This document shows positions 31,961 through 42,590 of a DNA stretch of 59,874 bases, in pieces (positions within the stretch are counted from its first letter, which is position 1; every line of letters begins with the position of its first letter). The notes under the pieces are model-generated. The model was not told where the DNA came from and searched no databases. It worked only from the letters and a program-made list of their open reading frames with translations. Source of the stretch: Chondrus crispus (Eukaryota > Rhodophyta > Florideophyceae > Gigartinales > Gigartinaceae); the NCBI RefSeq assembly GCF_000350225.1, contig NW_005179169.1, positions 170,314 through 230,187 of the forward strand, written 5' to 3'. The position numbers and the translations under genes were made by a program.

Positions 31961-32921
31961 GCGGTACGTTCGGTACGAAAGTTATTTTTTTGAAGAGGTA
32001 GTTGGTCGGATTCAGCTCCTCCAACTCCTCCCATCGCGGCCTGCGCCGCGTTGCGACATCTTCGGGCTCCGCGTCCTTATCTCTCCGCGAGGCGGACGAA
32101 GTGACTCCGCCTCGTCTGGAGGAAATTTTCTTGCTTGACGAAATTCCGTTTCCTTCTTCTGAACGGCGTTCGGAATCGCCCGAATGGTTCGACGAACCGC
32201 AGTTACCATCTTCGGACTGACCGAGAGACTCCGACTGTGAGTCCCGGTTCTCCGGATCGTCACTACAGTGACCCTTGCTTGTACGTCGATTGCCGTTCTT
32301 CGAGGGCTTGGACTTGGAGCTCCGCTGACGAGCGGGCTTGTCCTTCTTCGACCGGCGGTCGCCCTCTCTTCCCGAAGGGAGCAGCTCGTCGTCTGATCCT
32401 TGCGGAGCTTGATCCGCGGCCTGCTCAAGGTCCTTGAGACGTTGCGCGGCGCGGTCGAATCGGTCATCGATGCTTGTTCAAAATTTTCCTAAGGACTCCA
32501 AGGCTTGATTCGCGTCGCGCCTCGCGTCCTTGGCTGAAATTTTCAACGAAGCTAGGACCTCTGGCTCCAGACCGTTGGTCGCATCTCCTCGCTCCTTCTC
32601 GACGAGATCCACTCGAGCCGATAGCTCTCCTAAAACGGTGTGGAAATCGGATGCTTGCAACTCTAGTTGCTTCCGGACGAGGGCTAATTCAGCATCGAGA
32701 TTTTTCGTCATCTCTTGGCGAATTTCCTCGCCCATCTTCTCGAACCTGTAGGATAGGTTATCCTTGTCGGCTTCAATCCCCGTCGGGTATTCTTGACCTT
32801 CGGGTTCCGTGGCCGTATTGGCCTGGCTTCGGGTGCGAGGACCTCGCGGGATCCTCGACGCCCTTGCCGATCCGCTCCTACTCGCCCCGGGACCGACGTC
32901 CCGGGGTGGGCTTGTCGACAT
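31915..32921 (-). pseudogene. Gypsy gag N-terminal region, coiled coil and charged linker
   Basis: The frame opens with ATG at 32921, 192 bp after the 5' LTR. The first 147 codons include a predicted coiled coil (YRFEKMGEEIRQEMTKNLDAELALVRKQLELQ). A TGA at 32478-32480 interrupts it, but the same frame stays open beyond it through a lysine-, arginine- and serine-rich linker to a TAG near 31915, where a one-base shift leads into the gag core. No homologue is recognised for the coiled coil; its position marks it as the gag N-terminus. Confidence 0.7.
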
Positions 32922-33112
32922 GGTTCGTTTCCAAAAACGAACCTAACTTGACACAAAGAAAAAAATAGAAAAACGCCACCGCACCTGAATAAACTTACGT
33001 CGCAGATAAAACTCCTGTAGTTCGTTTCAGCTTACGCAGTTTCTAGGTCGGGGTCTCCTGTACGCAATTCTAGGTCCGGAGACCACTTTTGTATACAAAA
33101 GGCGCATTGCAC

Positions 33113-34129
33113 TATACTGCAATGCGCCTGTCGGGCAGAGACCGCGGTCCGATGGTCCAGCAAAAACAACAACAGCAGCAAAAAGAAGATCTGCCGATGG
33201 CACAGCGCTACGGAGTGTCCGACTCTCCCTTCTCCGTTTAAACGAGCTTGCGACTCGTAGTAGCTCAGATCCCTGATGGGGGGGCACAGAGAAATAGCCC
33301 GGCCCGAGATCGGTGTGGTACAGACTTGCGAAGAGAACTGCTCGACGAGTGTGGGGTGGGGCGCGTACGTAGGTACCCCGGTTCCACTGGGTTGTAAGGC
33401 CAATGCTCGTTGAGCTTCTTCGACACCTTGTAACGCGACAAGGCCTTCGACGGGGGCGTCGCAACGCAGCCCGACGGGATGAAATGAAAGTAGTAGCACT
33501 ACGTCAACCGTGCCGCCCGATGGCTCGAAACACCTACACCGGTTCGGTCGCAACCGAGGCCGATGGCACCAACACTGGCTCGTAACACGACGGAGCCCTT
33601 CGAGGGAGACGTTGTTGCAACGGTCTCCGTCGGAAAATGGGTCACAGTAGCAGCGCTACGTCAACTGTGTCGCCCAATGGCAAAGACACCTACACCGGTT
33701 CGGTCGCAACCGAGGCCGATGGCACCAACACAAGATAAGGGGAAAATAGGTAGAATTAGAGATAGAAAAGGATAGGGAAATAAAGGAAAAAGAAATGGAA
33801 CCCCCGAGCGCTGAAGGATGCCGTAGGCTTAGGTAAAAGGGAGCGTCTTGGTAGAGACGGACTTCGACCAAGGCGACATTCAACTCCGGCAACTCGGGTT
33901 GGTTTATTGACTTGTTCGGTCAAAGGGCTAAGTTATATAGAGCCCCGCCGCGGCGAGTACAGTAGCTCCCGGCTCTAGATTCTAGATCTAATTATTAAAT
34001 AAATTAAATAATTAAAATAATCGTGCGCTTCGTCGCACACGTGTGTCCCCCAACCCCGGACTACAGTATCCAATTTTTTCCTTTTTCACTTCCTTTCATC
34101 GCCCTACCCGAGACGGGTATTGCACTACA
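33113..34129 (-). repeat. 5' LTR of the Gypsy element (1,017 bp)
   Basis: Matches 19165-20314 with about 12 differences outside the tandem duplication. The outer end is ATTGCACTACA followed by the target duplication CATCT. Its inner end has drifted (TATACTGCAAT in place of TGTAGTGCAAT) and forms an 11-bp inverted repeat with the neighbouring inner sequence (GGCGCATTGCA ... TGCAATGCGCC, 33101-33128). The TATATA box near 33937 reads on both strands. Confidence 0.93.
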
Positions 34130-34134
34130 CATCT
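34130..34134. other. Target site duplication CATCT, right
   Basis: Repeats 19160-19164; marks the right junction of the Gypsy insertion in the Copia integrase. Confidence 0.92.
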
Positions 34135-34700
34135 GAAATGTGCAGACAGTGGTACTTTCTGCCTCAAAGCGTGTTGTAATCGGTTCTGCGCAAAAATAGT
34201 CTCATACTCATCCCGTGCTATCTGCATCATGTTCATGCGTGTGTTGTGTCCCTCAGGCGGCGATTTCTGTCTAGGTATGTTAGGAATCATTCCAAATACT
34301 AACAGAGAGGGCACTAACTCCTGTGGACCAGCGGTGTCGTTCACTGCCTTCACAGGTAGTGCCAATCTCAACTCGCGAGGTTCAGACGGGTAACTGACAG
34401 AGACCGAATTGAAAACTCGATCTTCTGATCGAGGTGTGATATGTCTCTCCAAATCCTAGATAGTTATGTGACTCCGTTCCTGTGTGTCTCAGAGTAATCG
34501 ATGGGTTTTTGCATTTGTTCTCCCACTCTTTAGACATGAAAACCGAACCTTGATCAGTAAGCATAGCAGAAGGGAACCCAGCATACATACATACCTATGA
34601 ATACAAGAAAGTATTCCAAATAGTTGCATTATCCTCACGATGTAAAAATAGCGCTGTGGCAAGTTTGTACCAACATCCACGATGCTCAAGACTGGAGTTT
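34135..34700 (-). pseudogene. Copia integrase, N-terminal and middle part (right of insertion)
   Basis: Translation includes the integrase stretch FHRCWYKL-like remnants and, nearer the junction, LRLALPVKAVNDTAGPQELVPSLLVFGMIPN and MMQIARDEYETIFAQNRLQHALRQKVPLSAHFR, typical of the region after the integrase core in Copia elements. Frameshifts break the catalytic core. It continues in frame at 19164 on the left when the Gypsy element is removed. Confidence 0.75.
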
Positions 34701-35332
34701 GGTCTAGAAAAACAAGTCGATCCGAATCTCCTTGTTAAACACGACGTCATCTGGGAACCGTACTTGGAACGTAATCGGTTTGGTCTAGTAAATTTGACAA
34801 GCGTGGCAGGAGCGTGAGATGTATGCCAAATGTCTTTGGTGTCCTTGCTCATAATATCTGGACGTGCCATTTTGAGGAGGTTGTACACCTTGTCAGTTGA
34901 TGGATGCATAAAATGAAGATGCAAGTTTGTCAGTTGCTCTCTTGAAAAGAGAGTCTCAAATATCTCATCCCAGGGAGCATAAACATGTCCATCTTGTCGC
35001 ACAAGGTCCATGACGCAGTTTTCCGTTGCAGATTGCAGTTGGTTTTGAACGGTAAGTACATTCCATCCATACTTATCGAGCATGTCTAGACCTATTAGAA
35101 GGGGAATGTCTGCGTTGACAACATGAGCTTCGATCTTTCGCAGACCTCCAGGCGTTGGGAAGAATAGTGTCATGACACCGAGGGAAGGGCATGTTTGGTC
35201 CATAAACTTGAAGCGAACCTTGCCAGGAGTGAGTAGAGCATGGAACCGGTAGTGCTTAAAGTACTCGTCTGCTTGATGTCTTCCAATCACTGACCGCTGT
35301 GCGCCGGTGTCCAGCACACCACCTTTGAACAC
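34595..35332 (-). pseudogene. Copia protease and GAG-pre-integrase zinc region
   Basis: A 245-residue open stretch. Near its start is the aspartic protease active site GGVLDTGAQRSVIG, followed by a second-half motif PLLIGLDMLDKYGWNV. The middle has the GAG-pre-integrase motif LTNLHLHFMHPSTDKVYNLL (His residues of the HHCC finger). The tail drifts out of frame in the integrase core. No Copia gag was found upstream, so the 5' part is missing or too decayed. Confidence 0.85.
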
Positions 35333-36275
35333 TGTAGCATAAGGACGCGTGTCCTATCTACACAAAAATACTGTCCGCGTGGAAACGTCAACCACGTGGC
35401 AAACGTTATGACAACGACTGTTATTTTTCGGATCCGTCTAATGTTGCGTGTAAGGCGAACGAGCCTTACAGTACCTCGAGTACAGTACTGTTGCGCAACG
35501 GCGCAAATAGTCGTTACGAAGTCTCCTCTGTATTGGCGCCGTTACGCTTTACGGTGTAAGAAGTACAGAATTACGTTGTCAATAAAGTAGGCCGCTAGGG
35601 GAATGAAGAGAGGACCATCGACAGCACGCGGAGGGCGAGTCTGGTCAAGTCCGACCCATACTCGTCTACGTTTTCCTTTCTTTTTTGCAGGTCTTCGGAC
35701 CCTTTTCACTGCGTTTTCTGTTCTACGTTCCGACCACCCACTCGAGGGTGCGGCGCTACGACAGCCCGGCTTCGTTCCAGGATCCGGACTCCGCGTCGTC
35801 GCCCTGACTGCAAGGGCGCCGAGTCACGCGTCGATCCGTCGATCTGCCAGCCGTTGCTTGTTGGGGTTTCAAACCCATTCGAGACTCTACAACGCTACCA
35901 AGGACACGTTCCCATTCGCTTATTGGCACGTACGCCCGGTGACATCGCACTTCGAGCTACAGTATACGCCCTGAGTCTGCTCCCGCCTTCGTGGTCAGTT
36001 GAGGGCTGGGGTGTTATACTACAAGAACTTCTGGTATGGCTTGACACTGGGAGAGCTTCACTGACTTAGCGCCTACAAAACTCGACTGAGTATTGTAGTT
36101 GGCAAGATATACATAATCTGTTGATATGGGGAAGGTGTGTATAGAATCTAGACCGCTTTTGGCGTTATCGGACAAAACAGTCCGCCCAGCTACTGTTTGT
36201 CCGCCTGCAGAAAAACCACGTCTTCAGGATTCTGTCTTTCGTGGTTCGTCAAGCCCTCATGCATACCCTCTTCTT
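35333..36275. other. Intervening sequence without recognisable gene
   Basis: About 0.9 kb between the Copia protease and the next Gypsy LTR. It should contain the Copia 5' end, but I could not recognise gag or an LTR. It has two TACAGTA words near 35467-35490. Confidence 0.5.
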
Positions 36276-37341
36276 TGTAGTGCAATGTGCCTGGCAGGCC
36301 GCGAACACAGTCCGACGGGCAAACAAAAAGAAGAAGAAAAGCAACAGAAACAACCACTGCCGATGGCACGCGCTACGGAGCGTTCGAGACTCCCTTTTCC
36401 TTGTGTGGGCTTGCGGCCCACGGTAGCCCAACTCCGACGGGGGGGTAAGGAAAGATGCCCGGCCCGGGAGGATAATGGTGGTAGAGACTTGTGAAGACTT
36501 GAGTGCTCGGCGAGTGCGAGTTGAGCTTGTGTACGAGAATGTAACGGCGGTTCGCTGGGTTGTAAGGCCAATGCTCGACGAGCGTCTTCAGCACCTTGTG
36601 TATAATTCAAGGTCTTCGACGGGGGCTCCATTAGCACTACCCGACGGGAACGTAACTATGTAGCAACGCTACGACCAACGTGTTGCCCGATGGCAAAACA
36701 CCGACACCAATGCGATCGCAATCGCGGTTGGTGTTACCAACACTGTCTTGTATGATGAGACCTTCGAAGGAGGCTTCGTTGCAACAGCCTTCCGACTGAA
36801 CAGGACACTGTAGCAGCGCTACGACCTACGTGCAGCCCGATGGCAACCACACCAACACCGGATCGGTCGCGACCGATTCCAATGGAACCAACACAATTAT
36901 GGGAAAATTAGATGTAGAGATAGAAAAGGATAGGAATTAGAGATAGAAAAGGTAAAAGGATAAGGAAAAGGAATGGGACCCCGAGCAATAGAGGATGTCG
37001 TTAGCAGCGTAGAAGAGAAGCGCGTCGCTTGAACGGAAGCGGTCTTCGACGAAGACGAGATCTAACTCCGGCAACTCGGGTTACCTTTACTGACTTCGTG
37101 GTCAGCGGGCTAAGGTATATATCGCCCAGCCGGAGCCACTACAGTAGCTCGCGGCGCTAGATCCTAGATCTAATCTAATGTCAGCAAAATTAATGCCAAC
37201 TAATTAACTAAATAAAATGAAATAATTAAAAATTAAAACTGTGCAATTATTCACACGTGTGTCCCCCAACCCGGACTACTTGTCATATCCAATTATTTTC
37301 CTTTCGTTCCAACCCCATGTAGAGCCCATTATTGCACTACA
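36276..37341 (-). repeat. LTR of a second Gypsy chromovirus subfamily (1,066 bp)
   Basis: Begins TGTAGTGCAAT and ends ATTGCACTACA, the same 11-bp inverted termini as the complete element. Internal blocks align in order with the complete element's LTR (CCGATGGCA near 36360, ACACC-ACACCGG repeats, AGATAGAAAAGGATAGG, CCCCGAG, CAACTCGGGTT, TATATA, GTCCCCCAACCCGGACTAC) but differ at many positions, so it is a related older subfamily. The inner flank on the right (CTCTTCTGAGCGCC) also matches. I assign minus orientation by analogy. No partner LTR was found. Confidence 0.85.
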
Positions 37342-37466
37342 TATCCCTCTTCTGAGCGCCCTTGTACAGCGCCAAGCCATCGTATAATCTCCTGCCGTCC
37401 CTTACCGTGTTTCCCAACCGTCAATCACTCTGCGCGGCGTTCTGGAAAGGGTAAGACGAAAATACC

Positions 37467-39404
37467 ATGCTTCCTTCTCCGTCGGAACACTCAGACGATA
37501 GTGCCACCCGTAAACGTCCGGATGTGGGCTTTCCTCGCAAGTCCGAAGTGCCCAGGGGTCTTCCTTCCATACCCCATCTACCCCCCGTTACCAACCCTAC
37601 CGAACCGGCCTTCCATCCGGGCTACCATTCCTCTTGTGTAGCCCGCCGTCATCCTTCGCTCGAGGAACTGCAGAACAAAACCATGCGCGATAACGCATCC
37701 CTGTTCGCTTCTGCTCAATGGTTCTCCTCTGTGGGCATCCGCGACCTTGAAGGCATTGAAAATAATTTTGCCGACGACGCGGGCATGTTGCCCGGTAACT
37801 TCCCTTTGCGGGCCCTTCACACCTTTGATCGGCGCACCCGCATCGCTATACCCACCTCCATCGTACGTCACTCCTCCCCGCGCGGTCGCTCTTCCTTATC
37901 CCTGCGCTTCATGGACGCTGTGCTCACTCGGATTGAGATGCCAATGGCCGACGCCCTCATACCTTCATGTTACCACTGCGACACTTGGCAATGTCGCACG
38001 GAGCGGGAACGACTCTACCTCAAAAACCTCATCGACTGCACCTTCGCTGACCCAGTGTGTGAGGCGGACCGACTGTGGCGCTACCAACGCACCGTTACGA
38101 CCGACGCCATGCTTTGGACCCAAGCCATTCTTCCCACAAACTTTCGCCATACGAAGCGCGGAGGTATTTTCTTTTTCCAAACTACCGTACGCTTTGAACA
38201 TCGGGTCCGATCCGACACTGGATACTTCGTGGCGTACCAGATGATTGAGGCCCGTGAAATTTCCAGACAGCACTACACCAATCGATACCAACGAACCCCT
38301 TCCTGGTGGAGTCAATACGAGGTATGTCAGGGTTTCTGGGCTGAGTTAGGGGCCCCGTCCTGACATATTACGGCAGTCATTTACGCGATCTGCAGCACGG
38401 GCTGTGGACTGTGTTTCTCTCGGAGTGGTGCGTGAAAGTCGTCGTTACACTCCAGTGGGAAGTTTTCGACTGTTGGCGCTTGTGGCACCTCCTTTCGAAA
38501 CTCCGCGAACAGATGCGTCTCCTCGATTTTTTTGTCCCCCTTGGCGGATCCGATGTGGACCGTGAAGGTGCACGCCCTCCTCGAACTGATCGAGACGGTA
38601 GCGTGGGATTGCGTTCCTCCACAAAATTCGTCTCGGTCCTTTTCACGCCAGCGACCCTCTTTTTCCCCTGGTAGAAATCATCCAGCTGCTGGCGACTTCG
38701 TGTAAACCAACCCCTGGTCCTTCTCTCTCTGTTCTGCCTGGGAGGCCCAGATGAGCCGCCGTTTCAGAAATGAACCATTTATCCCCAACGCGTTCACTGT
38801 TGTGAACGTGGATCCTCGAGAGCCTGAGATGTGCTCTCGACCTTCTGCTCCAAGTTCCCCTCTTCCTGCACCGGTCCGTCTCTTCGCGTCTGAGGCCCCT
38901 GTGTGCGTCGTACTTCCTCCCACGAGCTCGGCGGAAACCTTGTCGCTTCGAGTCGTGTCTTCTTCGGACGTGAATCCAACCTCACTTCCCGCTTCCCCTT
39001 CACGCGAGGGACAGCTCGTCACCCCCACGCCGACCTTGCCATTGCCGTCATGTACGGCACCCATGGGCTTGACCCATCCTCAGGCTCCTCTGCGCGTCGA
39101 GTTTCCTCCTGCGAGCTGCTCGACGGAAACCATTTCAATCCCGAGAGCACCACCGTCGAACGGGGATGCTACCCCACGTCCGGCTTCCCCTTCACCTGAG
39201 GATCCGCTCCTTGCCCCTACCTCGGTTCCTCCATCGTCCGCAATTCCCAAAGAAAATACCTCTGCTGCTGCCGTTTACCATCGCCTTCTCATGGCTCATG
39301 GTTTGGAGGGAAAATCTCTCCAGGGGGCGTCCCAATACGACTTGCGAGTTCTAGCTCGGCTTGTCACCTCCCTTCCAAAGGGGAAATCCCTTGGGGCATA
39401 GTCT
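37467..39404 (+). pseudogene. Antisense gene of Gypsy chromovirus, copy 2 (frameshifted)
   Basis: Homologous over its full length to the gene at 20425-22089. The start lies 126 bp inside its LTR, at the matching position. The first 298 codons are open and roughly 55-60% identical to copy 1 by eye. A one-base shift at about 38355 (after QGFWAELG) moves to the frame 38363-38560 (HGLWTVFLSEWCVKVVVTL), another shift follows near 38565, and a TAA lies near 38703. The final part (38751-39401) has the proline-rich linker, longer here and with an internal near-duplication, and the conserved C-terminal helix (YDLRVLARLVTSLPKGKSLGA). AATAAA follows at 39506. It shows which blocks are conserved despite decay. 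Confidence 0.85.
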
Positions 39405-39879
39405 CGTCGAGACGGCGGCCACAGCACTTCCTTGCCACTTGTCCTTCTTTTCCCATCCTGCCCGCATGATAGTCGACTAGCGACTTTATCGTACGACCTT
39501 TGGGCAATAAAAAGAATCCACCTGCGAATCCCCTGTTATCTTCAACTTCCTCCTCTTTTGCATTTTTTCTGATGATGCCGCCGTTCGTCTCCGATCAAGC
39601 TATTCCGGAGCCCGGGGGTTCCCCCTCAAGAGCGGAGCCCCTGGCTCCCTCGTCCTCTGGTCCGTGCCCTAACGACACTGTAGACGTCCCCTACGACTTC
39701 CCTAATCTTCATCCCTCAATTTCCTCCTCTTTTCTATTGCGTTCTCTTCCTCCTATCCTCGATGTGCGTCCCCCTTTCCTCGTATTCATTCCTCAATTTC
39801 CTCCCCTTTTCTCGCACATCAGGCATCCTCGAAAACGTCATCAAAACCACCTACCACCGCTGCTTCGCAGCCTATTTAC
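39402..39879. other. Remnant of Gypsy spacer after antisense copy 2
   Basis: Contains AATAAA at 39506 and three polypurine-type motifs (ACTTCCTCCTCTTTT at 39545, AATTTCCTCCTCTTTT at 39718, AATTTCCTCCCCTTTTC at 39795), matching the spacer of the complete element. It breaks off at the palindrome at 39880. Confidence 0.7.
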
Positions 39880-39925
39880 ATCCTTGTTGACAGCACCAAC
39901 CATGGTTGGTGCTGTCAACAAGGAT
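39880..39925. repeat. 46-bp perfect palindrome
   Basis: Checked base by base: 23 bp on each side of the centre between 39902 and 39903 are exactly complementary, with no spacer (central core ACCATGGT). It lies where minus-oriented Gypsy sequence on the left meets plus-oriented Gypsy sequence on the right. Confidence 0.95.
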
Positions 39926-40299
39926 CTCTGCTATGGAATTGCAGTTCCCTAGCAGGGGTCCTGACTCCTCATGAATCACCAGACCGGTGAACTGTGTCGA
40001 TACACAACTTCATTCGACATCTTCGTCCATTAGAGGACTCCCGTCCCCCTCCCTCAGTCCGTGCTTCAGTTTTCAGGCAATAGCCGTACACAAAAAAATT
40101 GCAAGAGCTGCGAACACGGTCAACAACTCAATCCGTTTTGCCTTTCGTCTATTTCGGCTGTCCGGGCTGTGATCGACCTAAATTTTTGGTCTTCCACGAT
40201 GGCCCTTCCTTCTTTCAACGCATCCTGCAATTCCTTCCTCTGCATAATGACGACGTCCGTTTCAAACCGGGCGTACGTCCCGTAATTACGAGAAGGATC

Positions 40300-40620
40300 T
40301 AAGGGGACCCCTGTCTCCGCAGATTATCTGCTTCACTTGTTTTCGAGTCGGGGACCACATTGCCCCCGACTGCGATATGAAGGTGAAGGATGTATCCCTC
40401 GTACCTGATCATTACGAGAAGCTGACGAAGGCCCAGAAGAGCCGAGTTCCCCCGGATTCACATCTCCGAGCCGTTGCCATCCTCAGTTATGAGGCGAACC
40501 TGGTCATGAACCCCGAGGCTTCGACCGACCCACCGCCGCGTGCGGGTACCGGGATGAAGACCTTTCCGCCCTCTGTTGGCGATCTTCCACCCCCGCAAAA
40601 CTAGGCGAACCTCAGCCTGC
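40300..40620 (+). pseudogene. Gag C-terminal fragment with zinc knuckle, plus-strand Gypsy relic
   Basis: In one frame, Cys-Phe-Thr-Cys (40329-40340), His and a final Cys form a knuckle spaced CX2CX5HX4C, one residue longer than the canonical type, followed by KVKDVSLVPDHYEKLTKAQKSRVPPDSHL, similar in position to the gag knuckle region of the complete element. The rest of gag to the left is missing. Confidence 0.6.
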
Positions 40621-40899
40621 AGCAGCTGAGGTGGGCACGGGCACGGTCACGGATTTCTCGCCCAGGACGGCGGATTTGTCCTCAACTCCTAAGCAGAGAA
40701 CCGGTACTGAATAATCGGCCGCAAACACACTGGGTTATCCCTGAGAAACCCCGACCCCGAACAGCTCGGTACCTTACGCCGACCTTGGCGGAGAAACACC
40801 CCCTCGCTTGCAAAGGGTGTTAAACATCCCGAGACATTGCTTGCACTTTCCCGGAGGAATTAAAAGTTCTACGCGGACCTCGGATTATCAATATCGATA

Positions 40900-41376
40900 T
40901 TGGTGCGCCAGCTTACAATATTGGATACAGGAGCTGGCTCCAATTTCGTACGTCTTGACACGCTGCCCCCCGGATGGGAGGCGCTGGTTATTCTGGGTGA
41001 AATCCCGACGATCGCTGACGCCAATGGGAGACGAATGCGTACCAGCAGACAAAACCCCCTCGTGGTGCGGCTAGGCGATCGCATCATGAGGTGTACCTTC
41101 ATCGTTTGTGAACAGTTAGCCGCCCCCGTGATAATGGGGTGCGGATTTAACGACAAGTTCGTCGAAGCAATCTACTCACGGCGGGAGGTGGTGGAATTGG
41201 CTGATGGAACCAAGATACTCATTGTCCGTAAACCGGCGTCCCGGGCCGAGAACGCCCCTTCCTTTCCGTCGGAGCAGGAGTATGCCCCGAAGCCGGGAGT
41301 ATTTGCTCGAAAATCAAGGTGTCTCGCGCCGTGGAATTCCGGCGGGCACCCAGACCTGGGTATACGTGACAAGTAG
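40900..41376 (+). pseudogene. Aspartic protease of plus-strand Gypsy relic
   Basis: Carries the active site LTILDTGAGSNFV, IADANGRRM, FIVCEQLAAPVIMGCGFNDKFVEAIYSRREVVELADG and IVRKP, which align with the protease of the complete element (SVLDTGAGPNLV, FIVCEKLAVPLILGADYCDRFVEAIYPRKKTVELANF). The relation is close in sequence but clearly older. Downstream the frame breaks. Confidence 0.87.
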
Positions 41377-41419
41377 ACGCGCAGGACTCTCGGTTTTCGA
41401 GGCGAATCCGCAGTTATAA

Positions 41420-42590
41420 TTCGAAGCACCGGATCTCCCTTTCCAACGGGGTGGTGCCGGTAGCCCCGTTGCAGGAGTTCGAAGTCCTTGTGGCGAACTT
41501 TTCATCCGCCAACAAGAGGTTGTCGAAGACCCAAGTCGTTAGTTTCGTCACTACCCATCCTCGAGCGATGGTGCGCATAGCGATGCCGCTGGACGCAGTC
41601 CTGGCGGCGGAGTTTTCCGAAGGGAGCCCCCTGTACAGGACGAGAGACCCCCTCGAGGAACAATTTTGCCAAGAGGAGCCATCCCCTCCGCGGGATGCAG
41701 TCCCCCTCGGCCAGCTACGGGCGCTCGTGCGCCCGCAGGTTTGCACCATGCTGGCTTTCAATGCCAGCATGGTGCGAACCTGCGCGTACAATTTGTACGC
41801 CGTAATGTGGAATCGAAATTTGGGTGTAGTTCGAGCGTCCGAGCATCGCATCGAACTCACTCCCGGTGCCAAGCCGTTTCGATGTCAGCCGTATCGTGCC
41901 GGTCCTCGCGCCCTTGAGGCGTAACAAGCCTCGGTTGAAAAGATGTTAGCCAGCGGGGTGATTTCCCGGTCCAACTCCGAATGGGCGTCCCCCGTTGTGC
42001 TCATCCCCAAAACCGACAGGCCCTGCCGCCCCTGGGGCCTCAGTTTCTGCGTCGATTATCAACGGCGGAACGCGTTGACCGTGCGTGACACGTACCCTAT
42101 CCCTCGCATGGACGAGTGCCTTGATTCCCTCTGAGAGGCCAAGGTTTTCTCTACCCTTGATTGTAACTCTGGGTACTGCCAAATGCCAGTCGACAAGGGG
42201 GATCGCCCGAAAACCACGTTTACGTGCCACGCCGGGACGTATCAAGTCAACCCCATGCCCTTCGGGTTGATGAAAGCCCCGGCGACTTTTCATCGTATGT
42301 TGGATATCCTCCTCTCAGGCTACCGCTGGAAGAGCTGTCTCATCTAATGAGATGATAGCATAATCATCTCCAAGAATTACGACACGCACCTCAAGGATGT
42401 GGATGTAGTACTCCGTGCTTCGCAGCAGAAGGGATTATCACTTAAACGCAACAAGTGTAAATGATACCAGGACTCTGTCGAGTACCTGGACCACATCATA
42501 AGACCGGGCGACCTCGAAGTCCACCCGAAGAATGTCAAAGCGGTTTCAGAAGCGACTCCCCCACGGACCCAAACCAAGCTGCGCTCGATT
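41420..42590 (+). pseudogene. Reverse transcriptase of plus-strand Gypsy relic
   Basis: Recognisable pieces: EHRIELTPGAKPFRCQPYRAGPRALE, then VISRSNSEWASPVVLIPKTDR and FCVDYQRRNALTVRDTYPIPRMDECLDSL (41943-42134), and later MPFGLMKAPATFHRML. The catalytic YxDD segment near 42345 is ruined by a stop (only the DD remains). Many stops and shifts are present. A 51-bp near-perfect hairpin sits in the N-terminal region (41734-41784). Confidence 0.85.
41734..41784. repeat. Hairpin with 22-bp arms, one mismatch
   Basis: Arms 41734-41755 and 41763-41784 are complementary except for one position, with a 7-nt loop. It lies inside decayed coding sequence and has no counterpart in the intact-type element at the same protein position. 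Confidence 0.88.

Larger units (their letters stand above)
19165..34129 (-). mobile_element. 14,965-bp Ty3/Gypsy chromovirus with antisense gene
   Basis: A complete LTR retrotransposon inserted into the integrase region of a Copia element. Its ends are TGTAGTGCAAT and ATTGCACTACA (11-bp inverted termini, TG...CA), flanked by CATCT. Read on the minus strand, the order is 5' LTR (33113-34129), gag, protease, reverse transcriptase, RNase H, integrase, chromodomain, a 4-kb non-coding spacer, an oppositely oriented gene (20425-22089), a purine-rich tract and the 3' LTR (19165-20314). gag-pol has about ten stops or frameshifts, so this copy cannot supply its own enzymes. The LTRs differ at about 12 positions by my count, so insertion was fairly recent. 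At about 15 kb it is large for the group. Confidence 0.92.

Noticed and set aside
27787..32480. In-frame TGA codons considered as recoded or read-through stops
   Set aside because: The gag-pol region also has TAA, TAG and at least four frameshifts, so simple decay explains the data better than recoding.
33060..33112. Primer-binding site for the Gypsy element
   Set aside because: A TGG-starting stretch lies on the coding strand about 30 nt inside the 5' LTR, but it is too far from the LTR edge and I could not match it to a tRNA 3' end.
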